From: Streptomyces thinghirensis
GTDB lineage: Bacteria; Actinomycetota; Actinomycetia; Streptomycetales; Streptomycetaceae
Reading direction: 5' to 3'
DNA length: 53,670 nucleotides
Assembly: GCA_021502835.1 (NCBI GenBank)
Contig: JAKFGP010000064.1
Coordinates: 1 to 53,670, forward strand
In this document: positions 10,616 to 22,216 of the stretch, in pieces
Layout: every line of letters begins with the position of its first letter
Numbering within the stretch: position 1 is the stretch's first letter
Made by a program: the position numbers and the translations under genes
The notes under the pieces: model-generated
Databases searched by the model: none
Told to the model about the DNA's origin: nothing
The model's input: only the letters and a program-made list of their open reading frames with translations

Positions 10616-13600
10616 GGATCGGCGGGAGCGAGCCGCCCCTCCGCGCCCGCAGCCTGCTGTCGTCCGCCGTCCTCGTGAGCAGCCGCCGGGCGACCGGCTC
10701 AGGCATCCGGACCACCACCGGCGTGGCAGGGTCAGTTCCGTACCGCCGTCCTGGTCCGGTGCGTGCCGCGTGCCACGACCCGCGCCACCACCCGCACGTC
10801 CACCGTGAACTGGACGAGGACGGACCGCTGCTTGGGCTTGTGCACCGGCATCGAGCCGGAGCCGTTGGCCGTCATGTCGGCCGCCCCGCCCGCGCTGTCC
10901 GCGTTGGCCAGGGCCTGGTTGAGCCGGAACTCGGTGGCGTTGAGCAGGCCCGCACCGAACAGTCCGCGCCCCGCCCGCCCGCGTCCGCCGAGTACTGGCC
11001 GTCCTCCTGGTGGGCCTGGGGCCCCTCCGGGCCGCTGGGCGATCGCCTCGAACGACATCTTGGCACCGGTGCCGAGCACCTCTGCCGGCGCGCAGCCGCG
11101 CGTGCACCGAGGCGTGCAGATCCTGGTCCTGGAGCCCGCCGGCGGCGTGCACCGGCGGGCAGCTCCGCCCCCGCGTTGGTCAGCAACGGCAGCGCCAGAG
11201 ATCAACCACTCGGTGGAGACGGCCCTCCTGAGGGTGTACGCGGCGGGACTGGCTCAGGCACCGCGGTAGGCGGTGTCCACCGCCTGCCTCCTTCACCGCC
11301 GCGTCGACCAACCGCCGTACCTGCGAAGCCCCTGGAAGCCGTTGGCCTGTGCCTCCAGCGGCAGCCGGACTCCGTCGCGCCAGGCGCCGAGCCGTGCCGC
11401 TCGGGTCGGCGTCTCGCTGCGGCCGGCGGTCACCCGTTCGGCCGGCCGGGCGGGTGACGGGCTCCAGCCGGGCCAGGGCCGTCAGGTGTCCTTCGGCACA
11501 CGGTGTGTCAGCTCCCTGCGCTCCCAACTGGGCCAGAGCCACCCGGCCCTTCGCGAGTGCAGCTCCGAGCGAGGTGTCTGACCGGCACGCGCACGCCGCG
11601 CCTCGCCGGCGCCGTGGCGGTGCCGGCGACCAGCTTCATGCCCACCTGGGAGCGGGAGGCCGAGCCTTTGCGCTGCGAGTTGGCCGTGGCGGCGCCGAGG
11701 CCCGCGACCCCGCCCGTGCTCTGAGCACCCCGGCCCCGCCCCCTCCGGCTTGGCGGACCCGGCGAGGACACCCTCCGCGCCGAGCGAGCCGCCCTCTCCT
11801 GGGAGTCCGTCCGCTGGGCGGTGGCCGAGGTGATTGTACCCATGTCCCGCTTGTCGGTCGCCATCTCGGCGAACCTGCCGGGACCCGCCTGGCGGACCCG
11901 GAACACCGCCCAGTACGGCGTCCTGCGGCCGTCGAAAGCTCCACGGTGACGCCGCCGTCCATGGCGCTCGACAGCAGTCCTCGGAGCCGTCCTGGTCCAG
12001 GACCGCGCAGCAGCCGCCGCACGTTGTCGTGTTGGGATCGTCCAGCTGCGCCGGCGCAGCAGCAGGTCCGCCGCCAGGGACTTGTCATGGCGGGCGAGGG
12101 CGGCGCGCAGCTCCGTCAGCAGGGGCACGAAGTTCGGCGGGTTCTCGATCATGCCCATACCGAGGGGCAGGCGGGCGTCGAGGTCGGGCACGGGCCGCGC
12201 GGGAGTGCGGGCGGGTCGGGGGCGGACCAGCGGCGCGCCGGCTGCACGGTCCGCCGGCCGCTCGCCGGCCCGCCGGGACCCCCTCCGCCCCCGTCCCGCC
12301 GGGTCCGGGCCGGGGCGCGAGAGCACGCCTCCATGCCCAGCGCCTCGGCCGTCGACTTCGGCAGCCTCAGCCCCCGCGACGACAGCTGTTCCATTAAGTC
12401 AGCCACACCCCCCACCTCGCCCGGCAGTGTCCGCGTCTCCTTGGTCACGTACGGGCCGCCGCCGGTGACCTCGACCTCGGCGACCATGGTGACCAGGAGG
12501 ATCGCACCGAACCTCAGGTAGAGCGGGGCCTGCGCGGTGGGGTGTTGCGGCTTCCACCGTGCCGGACACGGTGACGGCTCCGGCGGTGCTCTCCCCTTGC
12601 TCCGGGTCACCGCCGCGCCCCCGCCCGGTGTGCGCCACTGGCACCGTTCTGCAGGCCCATCAGCCCGCCCTGGTACGCCCGGGGAGGGTACCGCGCCTCC
12701 CTCCCGGCCGCCGGCCTGGTGACCGTCGAGCAGGAAGGTCTCCGGTGCCGGGTCCTGAACCCCTCGTGCGTCACCCGCGGTTGGTGAGCGCAGCCGCATG
12801 CCCACCGCCCCGTCCAGCGCGGCGAGCCGGCGGTACTTCAGGTTCTTCACCACCCACCCCGAGGACACCGCCTGCCGCAGCGCCCCGGTGAGCGCACCCG
12901 GACCGAGCCCGTTCCTCGATCGCCTGCCGGGGTGCGAGGCCCTCGGTCCTCAGCGCCCGGTCCTCGCGGGACCCCCGTCCTCGCCGCCGCCCCGGCCAGC
13001 AGGTCGAAGGCCAGGTCCCGGATCGGGGCGCCGGAGCCGACGGTCTCCACCAGTGTCCAGTTCCGTAGGGTCCGCCGCTCCCGGCGGGCGTCAGCGCGGC
13101 GAGGTCGCCGATGCCCGCGCGTCCACCCGCCACTTCGGGGCCCTCTGTCGCCGTGTGCCCCCCGCGCGCGGCCCCCTCGTCGTCGAGGCGCCGCTTCTCC
13201 TCGCCGTCCAGGGTGAACTCCGTCGCGGCGTGACCAGCTGTAGCCGTCCTGCTGCTCCACGTCCATCCGGGCGATCCGCCGGGTTCCAACATCGTCGCGC
13301 CCCGGTGAGCCGGGCAGGAGCCGAGCCGTGCCCTTGCGCTGCCGGTGCGTCATGGTGATCTGCACCTGTAGTGTTCAGCGGCGCCGAGAAGACACTCGCG
13401 TCCTCGGAGCCGTTGGTGAGGACGTCGCTGCAAGTGTGGTGGGCCCGGCCTGCTTGCGGCGGGAGCTGATGTGGTTGCGGTCGCGGCGGCCGAGCCCGTC
13501 AGGACGCCGGGGACGATCCGCACCTGGCCGATCGCCGACCAGCCGGCCGACCGGGAACTGCTCCGCCCGCTCTGGAGGTTGCTGCCGACGCCGGAGTGGC

Positions 13601-15733
13601 TGCGCACCAGCCACCTCGATGTCACCGGCGTACTTCGGCGTCGCCGAGCGTGCCGGTGACCCGTATCGCACGTCGGCGCGTGCATACGGCTCTTGCGGCG
13701 CAGCCGCACCGGTACGCCGGTGGACAGCAACTGGTCCTTGTTCGCCTTCAGGTTGGTCTCCGAGAGCCGGGTGACCAGTTCCTGGTAGTTGTGCCGCTGG
13801 GCCTGGGCCTCCGCCGCGGAGTGCCGAGCTTCCGCTTGTCGCCGAAGGGGGCAGGAAGCCCTCCAGCCGGGGGTCGGCGGCGAACATCCTCTCGATGGAC
13901 GCGATCATCCCGGTGGTGTCCAGCCGGTCGAGCGCGACGCTCGCCCCCATCGCCCCGAACGGCAGGTGACGCTCGACGTCCTCCTCCGTCGCCTGGTCGC
14001 CCGCGTGTCTCCTCCCGTCGCCGCTTCGGTCTGGTGACGAGCGGGCCGGCGCTCACCCCGGGCGGCAGCGGCAGCCCCATGTCCTGCGCCTCGTCCGCCT
14101 CGCAGGGTCATCCACATCCGGAGGGAGGGGCCACCCGGGAGGCCCGGCCCAGCAGCATGTTCGCGGAACTGGTCCCGGTGCCCTCCACGGTGAGGTGTCC
14201 ACGGTGGCCAGGTAGAGCACCTTGTCGCCCTGACCTCGGCGCTCACCCGGCGGGCCGGGTCTGGTCGTACTGGTGAAGCGGGCCTTGCGGGCGGCGGCGG
14301 TGGGCATCGCCCCGGCCCGGGCGACGGCGGCGTTCATGGCCACGCCGACACCGACGGCCGGTCCCGCGCCGATCGCACCGGAGCGCCCCTTGCCCGCCGC
14401 GTCGGCGGCCGTGTGTGGGCGTGGGCGTGGGTGCGCAGCTGGGTCTGACCGGCGGCCCAGCCCGGGGCGAGGCCGGCGATCCGGGCGCTCATCCGGTACG
14501 CGCCGGCCGTACGGGGTCCGGCCCGGTCAGGTCGTCGCTCACGACGCCGTTGCCCAGCAGCCGGGGCATGTCCTCCAGCACGGCCGTGGTGGAGGTCGCC
14601 GCGTACAGGCGGGCCCGCCCGGGGGAGCCGGGCTCGGTGAGCGAGGGGTGCAGCACGGAGGCGACCGCGTCGAACAGCCCGCCGCCGCCTGCGTGCGGCC
14701 CGGCGTCGTCGGTGACGGCGACCGGGGCGAGGGAACCGGCCTGCCGGACGCGCCTGGCCAGCGCCGGGTCGGTCGACGCGCGGGACCGGTGGCGGCGCGG
14801 CGGTGTCGTACGGCACGAGGTCTCGGTCGGCACCCGCATGGTCAGCGTGCCGGTGCTCGTTACGGGCGGTGCGGGTGCCGCGTCCTGCCGCCTGATCCGT
14901 ACGCCGTAGCGCACCCCGCGCGGTACCTCGACCGACCCCGGACTCGCCGCGCAGAACGCGCGGTTCGGCCACGCCCTCTGGCTGCGGCTCTCCCAGTGAC
15001 GACTGGCCAGGGCTGGGCCTGCGCCATGCCCACGCCGCCCAGGTACAGGCCCGGCGCGACGGGCGCGAGCCCGAAGAAGGTCCCGCCCGCGCCGTGACCT
15101 CGTCGAGCCGCCCGAACTGGAACCCACCGCGGCGGCCGAGTTGTGGTGGACGTCGACCTTGGTGGCGTCCTCCCGGGCCCGCGCGAGGGCGGCCGGCTCG
15201 GATCTCCGGGGGCCGTTCGTCGGTGGCCGGGGAAATGGTGACGGTCACGTCGAACCAGCCCCGACCCTCGCCCCCCGACGGCGAACGCGCGGCCCTGCCC
15301 GTGAACGTCTCGGGCCGCGCGGCCAGTTCCGCCGCGATCTCGGCGACCGTGCCGTCGGCGCGCGCGACGGCGCCGGCCACCACGGTGCGGACGAACTCGC
15401 CGCCCGGTGAGCCCGTACGTCGAGGACAGCCCCGGGCCTGGAGGCCCAGCAGGTACGGGGGGAGGGTCAGACCGCGCTCGGCGGCCTCCGTCACGGTGCC
15501 CAGGCCCGGCCCGCCAGGCGCGGCCGCGCTGTTCGCCGTGCCCGGCCGCATCGCCCGCGCGTGGCCCTCGAATTGCCTGCGCTCTGCTGGAGCGCGAGCA
15601 TGGAGCGCGGCCCGGGGCCGCCGGCCCGACCCAGGCCGTGCGCGCGTTCCGCCCGGGGCACCGAGGGTGTCCGCCCACGGGCGCCGTCCTGGCGCTCGTC
15701 CGTCTGCCGTTGTCCCTGCCGCTGTCCTCGCAC
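10606..15733 (-). CDS. Very large uncharacterised protein with LALQ-SAGN N-terminal motif (candidate CIS-associated cargo)
   Basis: A near-continuous minus-strand coding signal of about 1,700 codons, cut by many frame changes. Near the N-terminus it carries SMLALQQSAGNSRA, close to the LALQRSAGN signature that opens DUF4157-type and other CIS-associated proteins. No HExxH is seen after it. The body has recurring segments of alternating hydrophobic strands, such as GTLTMRVPTE, TVQITMTHRQR and SVLVQFTVDVRVVARV, mixed with helical stretches (LTELRAALARHDKSLAADLL; RDLAFDLLAGAAARTG). No enzyme domain is recognised. The GTG start at 15733 and the end near 10606 are approximate; a stop at 10732 is possible for one frame. 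It is convergent with the LAL regulator and followed upstream by the APH-type gene. Confidence 0.5.
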
Positions 15734-15852
15734 CCGCGTCAGCGTATGGACGCGGAAGCGGCCGTACGGGGCACGTGACCGGGGTCCGGGGAGATCGTCG
15801 ACGAGACCTCTTTAGCTGTTCAACTACGGTGCATCAGAGGGGCCTTGACAGT

Positions 15853-16732
15853 TCACGCCGTTCGCAAAAGTCGCCCGATCTCCAGCTGCTCGGTCTCCAG
15901 CGGGTCGCCGCCCTCCACGTTCCACAGGCTGTTCTGCAGGACGCGGCCGAGGACCAGGCGGGCCCGCTCCCGGTCCAGTCCGAGGACGTCGGTCATGGCG
16001 TCGAAACGCCACCGGGTCTCGCCCGGGTCGTAGCGGCTTGTCGAGGGCCGGGAGCAGGTCGAACCCGGGGTCGCCGGCCAGCGGCTTGGGGTCGATGGCG
16101 AGCCAGGGGGCGCGGTCCGCGGCGAGGACGTTGTCGTAGTGCAGGTCCCAGTGCAGCAGCCGGTCGCCGGGCTCGTCGGCGACCTCGCGCACGGCGGCGG
16201 CGCAGTCGGCGACCAGCCGTCGGTCCGCCGGGTCAGCGATGCGCTCCAGCGCCCACGGCGTCCGCTCCAGCATGCCCCGCGCGATGTCGCCGAGATGGCG
16301 CACGCCGGGCGCGCGGGGGAGGCGGTGAGGGGTGGGCGAGCAGCCGGGCGATGACGAGGACGGCCTCGCGGGAGTCCTCGACATGACTGAGCATGCGGGC
16401 GGCGTCGAGGCGCTCCAGGAGCATGGTGCCGGTGGCCGGGTCGTGGTCGAGCAGCCGCACCGCCCCGTCGCCGTCCCACAGCCGCAGGGCGACGGGCTCG
16501 CCCTCGGTCTCCTCGTCGAGGATCTGGAGCTTGAGCACGGCCGGTGTGCCGTCGGGGCGCACGACGGCAGCACCAGGGCCGCCCGGCCGTGCATGGAGGG
16601 CCCGTCGAGGCGCAGCTCCCAGCGGTCCAGGAAGCCGGCCGCCAGCGCGGGCAGCCCGTCGATGAAGGCGCGGCCCGCCGCACCGTTGTACTTCGCCTGC
16701 GAGACGGCGAGCGCGTCCGGAACGTCGATCAC
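15853..16732 (-). CDS. Aminoglycoside/hydroxyurea phosphotransferase family kinase
   Basis: The protein is about 290 residues with the phosphotransferase catalytic loop LLHWDLHYDNVLAA and the metal/phosphate segment LAIDPKPLAGDPGFDLLPAL. This matches the APH(6)/hydroxyurea phosphotransferase family (PF04655), which adds phosphate to small alcohols or aminoglycosides. The N-lobe has VLKLQILDEETEGEPVALRL. GTG at 16732 starts IDVPDALAVSQAKYNG. Frame changes lie near 16035, 16325 and 16560. The C-terminus ends LETEQLEIGRLLRTA. The natural substrate cannot be read from sequence; intrinsic aminoglycoside resistance is possible but not shown. Confidence 0.8.
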
Positions 16733-16873
16733 GTCGGCCGACGCTACCGGCGGGGCGGCCCGGCGGTCACGGGATTATCCGGCGCCGACGGCACCTCCGG
16801 TCCCCGCGGGCCCGGAAATTCGACGGAATCCGAAGGAGACAGGCGCCGTTCACCAGGGCTAACGTCCTTGCCA

Positions 16874-18287
16874 GTGAGCAGCTCGACCAGCGGCGTCGTC
16901 AACGGTGGCATCTCCTCCTGGTACGCGGACGACGGTCTCCCGGCGGCGGTGCGCGAGCCGCTCGCCGGCGACGCGTCGGCGGACGTGGTGATCGTCGGAG
17001 GCGGATACACGGGCCTGTGGACGGCGTACTACCCGAAGCAGGCCGCCCCCTTCCTGCGGATCACCGTCCTGGAGCAGAAGTTCTGCGGCTACGGCGCCCC
17101 GGCCGCAACGGCGGCTGGCTCTACAAACGGCATCGCGGGCCGCGACCGGTACGCGAGACTCCACGGCCACGAGGCGCGCGTGCGCCTCCAGCGGGCGATG
17201 AACGACACCGTCGACGAGGTGATCCGCGCCGCCGAAGCCAGGACATCGACGCCGACGTCCCAAGGGCGCGGGTGCTCGAAGTGGCGTGCACGCCCGCGCA
17301 GGCGGCCCGGCTGAAGGCGTTCCCACGAGGCCGAACTGGCCTACGGCGAGAAGGACCGGGAGCTGTACGGCGCCCGGGAGACGGCCGAGCGGATCAGGGT
17401 CGCGGACGCGGTCGGCTCCTCCTGGACCCCGCACGGGGCCCGCCTGCACCCGGTGAAGCTCGTCAAGGGCCTCGCGGCGGCCGTGGAGCGCCTCGGTGTG
17501 ACGATCCACGAGTCGACGCCGGTGACGGAGATCCGTGCCCGGCACGCGGTCACCCCGTACAGGCACCGTCCGCGCCCCCTACGTCCTGCGCTGCACCGAG
17601 GGCTTCACCGCCTCTCTCAAGGGTCAGCGGCGGACCTGGCTGCCCATAAACTCCTCGATGATCGCCACCGAGCCGCTGACCGACGCGTAGTGGGGAGTCC
17701 GTCGGCTGGGCGGACCGGCAGACCCTCGGCGACATGGCACACGCCTACATGTACGCCCAGCGCACCGCCGACGGCCGGATCGCGCTGGGCGGGCGCGGAG
17801 TGCCGTACCGCTTCGGCTCCCGCACCGACAACGACGGCACCACGCAGGCGGCGACGGGTCGAGGCGCTGCGCGAGATCCTCGTCCGCTTCTTCCCGTCCC
17901 TCGCCGGGCTGCGTATCGAGCACGCCTGGGTCGGGCGTCCTGGGCGTACCCCGTGACTGGTGCGCGACCGTCACCCTGGACCGTTCCACGGGCCTCGGCT
18001 GGGCGGGCGGCTACGTCGGCTCCGGCGTCGCCACCGCCAACCTCGCCGCCCGCACCCTGGCGACCTGGTCCAGCGCGACTCGGGCCAGGGCGGCCGAACC
18101 GACCTCACCGAACTGCCCTGGGTGAACTACTGGGTACGCCGCTGGGAACTGGAGCCCCCTGCGCTGGCTCGGCGTGCAGGGCATGTACGCCGTCTACCGC
18201 GAGGCCGACCGGCGCGAACGCACGAGCCACGGCGCGGGGTCGTCCCGGCTGGCACGGATCGCGGACCGCGTGGCGGGCCGAAGCTGA
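16874..18287 (+). CDS. FAD-dependent amine oxidoreductase (DAO/PuuB-like)
   Basis: The N-terminal dinucleotide-binding fold reads ADVVIVGGGYTGLWTAYYLK (after correction), followed by ITVLEQKFCGYGASGRNGGW, typical of DadA/GlpD/PuuB-type flavoproteins such as gamma-glutamylputrescine oxidase. Further landmarks are RLHPVKLVKGLAAAVERLGV in the middle and DRSTGLGWAGGYVGSGVATA near the C-terminus, the second FAD-contacting segment. Full length is about 470 residues. GTG at 16874 begins SSSTSGVVNGGISSWYADDG. Frame changes occur near 17100, 17245, 17325, 17690, 17860, 17930 and 18050. Polyamine or amino-acid oxidation is the likely role; the substrate is not determinable. Confidence 0.82.
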
Positions 18288-18334
18288 GACTGCGCCCGCG
18301 CGGACGCACGCCGGGCGCAGACCGGACACTTGCA

Positions 18335-18366
18335 GGGGCCCCGCGGACGACAGACTGCGGGGCCCC
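18335..18366. terminator. Bidirectional hairpin terminator
   Basis: A perfect 10-base inverted repeat, ggggccccgc and gcggggcccc, with a 12-base loop, sits between the convergent flavoprotein and MFS genes. It lacks a long T-tract, which is usual in Streptomyces. Confidence 0.75.
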
Positions 18367-19874
18367 TTCCCCAGGCCACCGGTTCCGGCACCGGCCGGTC
18401 GGCCGGGGTGCCGTGTTTCGGGGCCTTGGCGGTCACCATCCAGGCCCGCGACCAGGCCCGCCAGCAGCATGATGCCGGCGGCCAGCCAGATGGCGACCGT
18501 GTAGCCGTGGACGATGCCCTCCCGGACGACCGACTCCCGCTGGGACGGGTCGGTGAGGTGGGAGGCGATGTAGGAGCGCGCTGGTGCTGGTCGCGATCGT
18601 GTTGGAGCAGCGCCGTGCCGATCGAGCCACCCACCTGCTGCGCGGTGTTGACCGTCGCCGAGGTCACGCCGGAGTCCACGGGCGACCCCGGCGGTGGCGG
18701 TGGAGAAGACCGGCATGAAGGTCAGGCCCATGCCGAGGCCCATCAGAGCAGGGCGGGCAGGATCGCGGTGGCGTACGCCGAGTCCACGGTCATCTGGGTG
18801 AGGATCACCATGCCGCCGGAGGCGAGGAGCATGCCGGGGACCATCAGCATGCGCGGGCCCACGCGGCGCAGCAGCCGGGCCGAGATCTGGGTGGAGCCGA
18901 CGAGGATCGCGGCGGTCATCGGCAGGAACGCCAGGCCGGTCTTCAGGGGCGAGTAGCGCAGGATCTCCTGGAGGTAGTAGGTCATGAACAGGAAGAGCCC
19001 GAACATGCCGGACGACGGCCAGCATCATCGTCACGACGCAGCCGGCGCGGTTGCGGTCGCGGATGATGTGCAGCGGCAGCAGCGGGCTCGGGGCGCGGGT
19101 CTGCCACCACACGAAGACCGCGAGGAGCACGACGCCCGCGGCGAACAGCGCCAGCACCAGCGGGTCGGTCCAGCCGCGTGGCTGCGCCTCGCTGAAGCCG
19201 TAGACGAGCGCGACCAGACCGCCGCAGCCGAGGACGACCCGGGGACGTCCAGGCGGGCGCCGGTGTGTCCGGGGCGGTCGTGCAGGAGCAGGAAGGCGCC
19301 GATCACGGCGGCGACGGCGATGGGGATGTTGACGTACAGGCACCAGCGCCAGTTCAGGTACTCCGTGAGTACACCGCCGACGATGAAACCCACGGCGCGC
19401 GCCGCTGGCGGCCAGCGTGCCGTAGATGCCGAAGGCCTTCCCGCGCTCCTTCGGTTCGGTGAACGTGGTCGCCAGCAGCGACAGTGCCGACGGCGCGAGG
19501 ACGGCGGCGAAGACGCCCTGGAGGGCGCGGGCGCCGAAGAGCATCGCCGACGTGGTGGCGGCGCCGCCGATCGCGGATGCGGCGGCGAAGCCGATCAGCC
19601 CGATGACGAAGGTGCGTTTGCGCCCCACCAGGTCCGCGACCCGGCCGCCGAGCAGCAGGCAGACCGCCGAAGGCGAGGGTGTAGGCGGTGATCACCCACT
19701 GGCGGTTGCCGTCGGACACAATCAGGTCGCGCTGCGCGGAGGGCAGCGCGCGATGTTCACGATGGTCACGTCGAGGACGACCATCAGCTGGGCCAGGGCG
19801 ATCACCACCAGCCCCCACCAGCGGCGGGGGTCGGCCTCGCGGCGCGGCCGGCCCACCTGTCCGGTGCCACTCAT
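18367..19874 (-). CDS. DHA2-family MFS drug efflux transporter (EmrB/QacA type)
   Basis: A 14-segment transporter of about 500 residues. It shows MVVLDVTIVNIALP in TM1 (motif D1), WVITAYTLAFGG, GRKRTFVIGL (motif A) and GARALQGVFAAVLAPSALSL (antiporter motif C), all characteristic of EmrB/QacA proton-drug antiporters. ATG at 19874 starts SGTGQVGRPRREADPRRWW. Frame changes occur near 18590, 18690, 18745, 19010, 19240, 19405 and 19665. The C-terminal frame has no stop before the terminator hairpin, so the true end is uncertain. The neighbouring flavoprotein is convergent, not co-transcribed. Confidence 0.85.
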
Positions 19875-20173
19875 CTGGCCAGAAGACCATGAAACGGGGC
19901 GAATCGCATCCCGTTGCGCAGGTGGTCGTACCCGCCGCCTTTCATGGGGGGCACCGCCGAGGTAAGCCCGAAGGGAGCCGCGAAATGATCTTGAAGATGT
20001 GGGGGGGCGGCGTCGACGTCAGCCCAGGGGCCGTCCATGGTTATCTCGAGCCGGTGATTCGGGTGGCGATCATCATGAACGCCTCCCACCGTTCTCGGTC
20101 CTGAGCAAACGCCCTGTCCGCGCGAGTCCGGCGCTTCCCGCGCAGTGATTCGTACGTGGTCGCGTACGTCTGC
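19875..20173. other. Intergenic region without a supported gene
   Basis: About 300 bases between the MFS gene start and the LysR gene end. A 72-codon minus-strand open frame (19871-20089) exists, but it has no ribosome-binding site or recognisable family and overlaps the MFS start. The region probably holds the MFS promoter. Confidence 0.4.
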
Positions 20174-21072
20174 CTAGAACACGCGGTCGCGCCGGATGTG
20201 GTGCGGGATGAGGTCGAGAAGGCGTGCAGCGCCCGTGTCGGCGGGCGCGTCGCCGAGGCGACCACGCCGAGCGTCCAGGACAGAGGTGCGTCCCCGAGAG
20301 GGACCGGACACACCGCGTCCCCGGCCGCCTCCGCGAAGTCCGGGGGCAGCAGCGCCACGCCCAGACCGTGCGCCACGTACCCGCGATCGTGGTGATGTCC
20401 GACACCTCGATCAGGACACGCCGGGACAGCTCCGCCCTCGTGAACGCGTCGTCCACGATCTGGCGTTGCCCGAACCCTATGGGCATGTCGACGAAGGGTT
20501 CCCCGGCAACGTCCCTGAGTCGCACGCTCTTGCGGAGAGCCAGTGGGTGACCGGCAGGAACCAGCAACTGGACGTGGTACCTCTTGACGGCCCTCACTCT
20601 GAGGTGCGGGTCCCTGATATCGGCTCCCACGAAGGCCACGTCGACGTAACCTTCCTTGATCTTTTCGACCAGCCCGGAGGTCCCCCGCTGGGAGGTCTCG
20701 GTACGCAACCGACCTCCGGATGGCGCCGGTGGAAGTCGCCTGCCAGTGCGGGCACGTCGATAACGGTCAGTCCGCTGAGGACGCCCACGGTGAGGCTGCC
20801 GCGCAGCCCCGTGGAGAGCGCGGCTCCACCGCGTCCTGGCCCGGTCGAGTGCCTCGATCGCGGTACGCGCCTCGGGCAGGGAACGCCGAACCGGCCTCGG
20901 TCAGTCTGACCGACCGTGTGGAGCGGATGAGCAGCTCGGCCTTCAGGTCCTGCTCCAGGGCCTTGATGCCGGCCGAGAGCGTGGACTGTGTGACGTGCAG
21001 TTGCTGGGCCGCCCGGGTGAAGTTCAGCTCCTCGGCGACCGTGAGGAAGTACTCCAGTCTCCTCTGATCCAC
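20174..21072 (-). CDS. LysR-family transcriptional regulator
   Basis: The N-terminal winged HTH is intact: MDQRRLEYFLTVAEELNFTR, then AAQQLHVTQSTLSAGIKALE. The effector domain includes IKEGYVDVAFVGADIRDPHL, VQLLVPAGHPLALRKSVRLR and VAHGLGVALLPPDFAEAAGD, as expected for a LysR protein of about 300 residues. TAG at 20174-20176 ends IRRDRVF. Frame changes are near 20370, 20700 and 20850. It is divergent from the SDR gene and probably controls the SDR-transporter-amidohydrolase group, a standard LysR arrangement. Confidence 0.85.
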
Positions 21073-21093
21073 TGATCCACCAGTCTCTCATTT

Positions 21094-21108
21094 ATCGGCG
21101 TTCCCGAT
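21094..21108. promoter_or_regulatory. Candidate LysR operator (ATCGG-N5-CCGAT)
   Basis: A perfect 5-base-arm palindrome, atcgg cgttc ccgat, contains a T-N11-A pair, the LysR box pattern. It lies 22 bases upstream of the LysR start, in the divergent region with the SDR gene. Confidence 0.5.
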
Positions 21109-21218
21109 TGGATATCCGGAAACATTCGTTGGACACGATAGCCAGTCGGAGTGACCGTTGTCGTGCGGACTACCGCTCCGTCCAGGAAAACGTCAGACGT
21201 CAGTGAAAGAGGATGACC

Positions 21219-22099
21219 ATGCGTGTACTGCTCACCGGCGGCACCGGCTACATCGGAGCCTCGGTGCTCGACCGGCTCATCTCCGGCGGCCACCAGGTGA
21301 CCGCCCTGGTCCGCTCCGCCGAGAAGGCCGAACTGGTGCGGGCCAGGGGCGCGGAGCCGGCCGTCGCCGACCTGTCCGACGGTGACGCCCTACGGGAGCT
21401 TGCGGCCGCGAGCGACGGCGTGGTCCACGTGGCGTCACCGGGTGACGAGACCAGTGCGACCGTCGACGAGGTGGCCGTCACCAGCTTCCTGCGCGCGCTG
21501 CGCGACACGGACCGGCCCTTTGTGCACACCACCGGCCTTTGGTTGCACGGCAGCGGTTCCGCGATCACCGAGTCGACCGCCATGAACGCCCCGCGCCTGA
21601 CCGCCTGGCGGGTGCCGCTTGCCGAGCGAGTACGCGACGCGCAGGGCGTCAGAACCTCGGTCATCGCACCGGCGGTGGTGTACGGGCACGGCGGCGGCCT
21701 GCTGAACCTCGTCGCCGCCGGTCCGCGAACTGCGGGGGACACCCCGGCCCTCACCATGGTCGGGCCCGGTGACCAGCACTGGAGCACCGTGCACGTGGAC
21801 GACCTGGCCGAGCTGTACGTGCTCGCGCTGGAGAAGGCCCCGGCCGGTTCGTACTTCCTCGGCGTCGGCGGCGTGAACCCGACGGTAGGGGAGATCACCG
21901 AAGCGGTGAGCCGTTCCGTCGGTCTGGCCGGACGCGTCGAGCCCGAGCCCGTCGTGCAGACACTCGACCGGCTAGGCCTCCTCGGCGAGGCCCTCCTGCT
22001 CGACCAGCAGGCCTCGGGCGGCACCGCCCGGCGCGTACTCGGCTGGTCGCCGCAGGGAAGCCGTCGGTCCTCGACGACATCGCGCGTACGGACTTCTGA
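21219..22099 (+). CDS. NAD(P)-dependent epimerase/dehydratase family (atypical SDR)
   Basis: The protein of about 290 residues opens with VLLTGGTGYIGASVLDRLIS, the TGxxGYIG dinucleotide motif of extended/atypical SDRs. It continues with ASDGVVHVASPGDETSATVD and VIAPAVVYGHGGGLLNL, and ends GKPSVLDDIARTDF after one frame correction near 22055. The usual YxxxK pair is not obvious, as in many atypical SDRs. The gaaagagg ribosome-binding site ends directly before the ATG at 21213, so the ATG at 21219 with a 6-base gap is preferred. It is the first gene of a plus-strand group with a transporter and an amidohydrolase. Confidence 0.85.
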
Positions 22100-22216
22100 G
22101 CGAGAACCGCGCCACCCCGGGCTTCGCGGCAGGTGGGCCCCGACCGGACACCAATGGCCGGGACAACAAGGCCCTGTCCGGCCACGCCCCTTCCTGCCTT
22201 CCTGAAGGGCTTCGAC

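Noticed and set aside
11349..12521. 390-codon plus-strand frame
   Set aside because: It is opposite the giant minus-strand protein; its sequence is Arg/Pro/Ser-rich with no recognisable domain, while the minus strand gives more protein-like segments.
19871..20089. 72-codon minus-strand frame upstream of the MFS gene
   Set aside because: No ribosome-binding site, no family, and it overlaps the MFS start; kept as intergenic.
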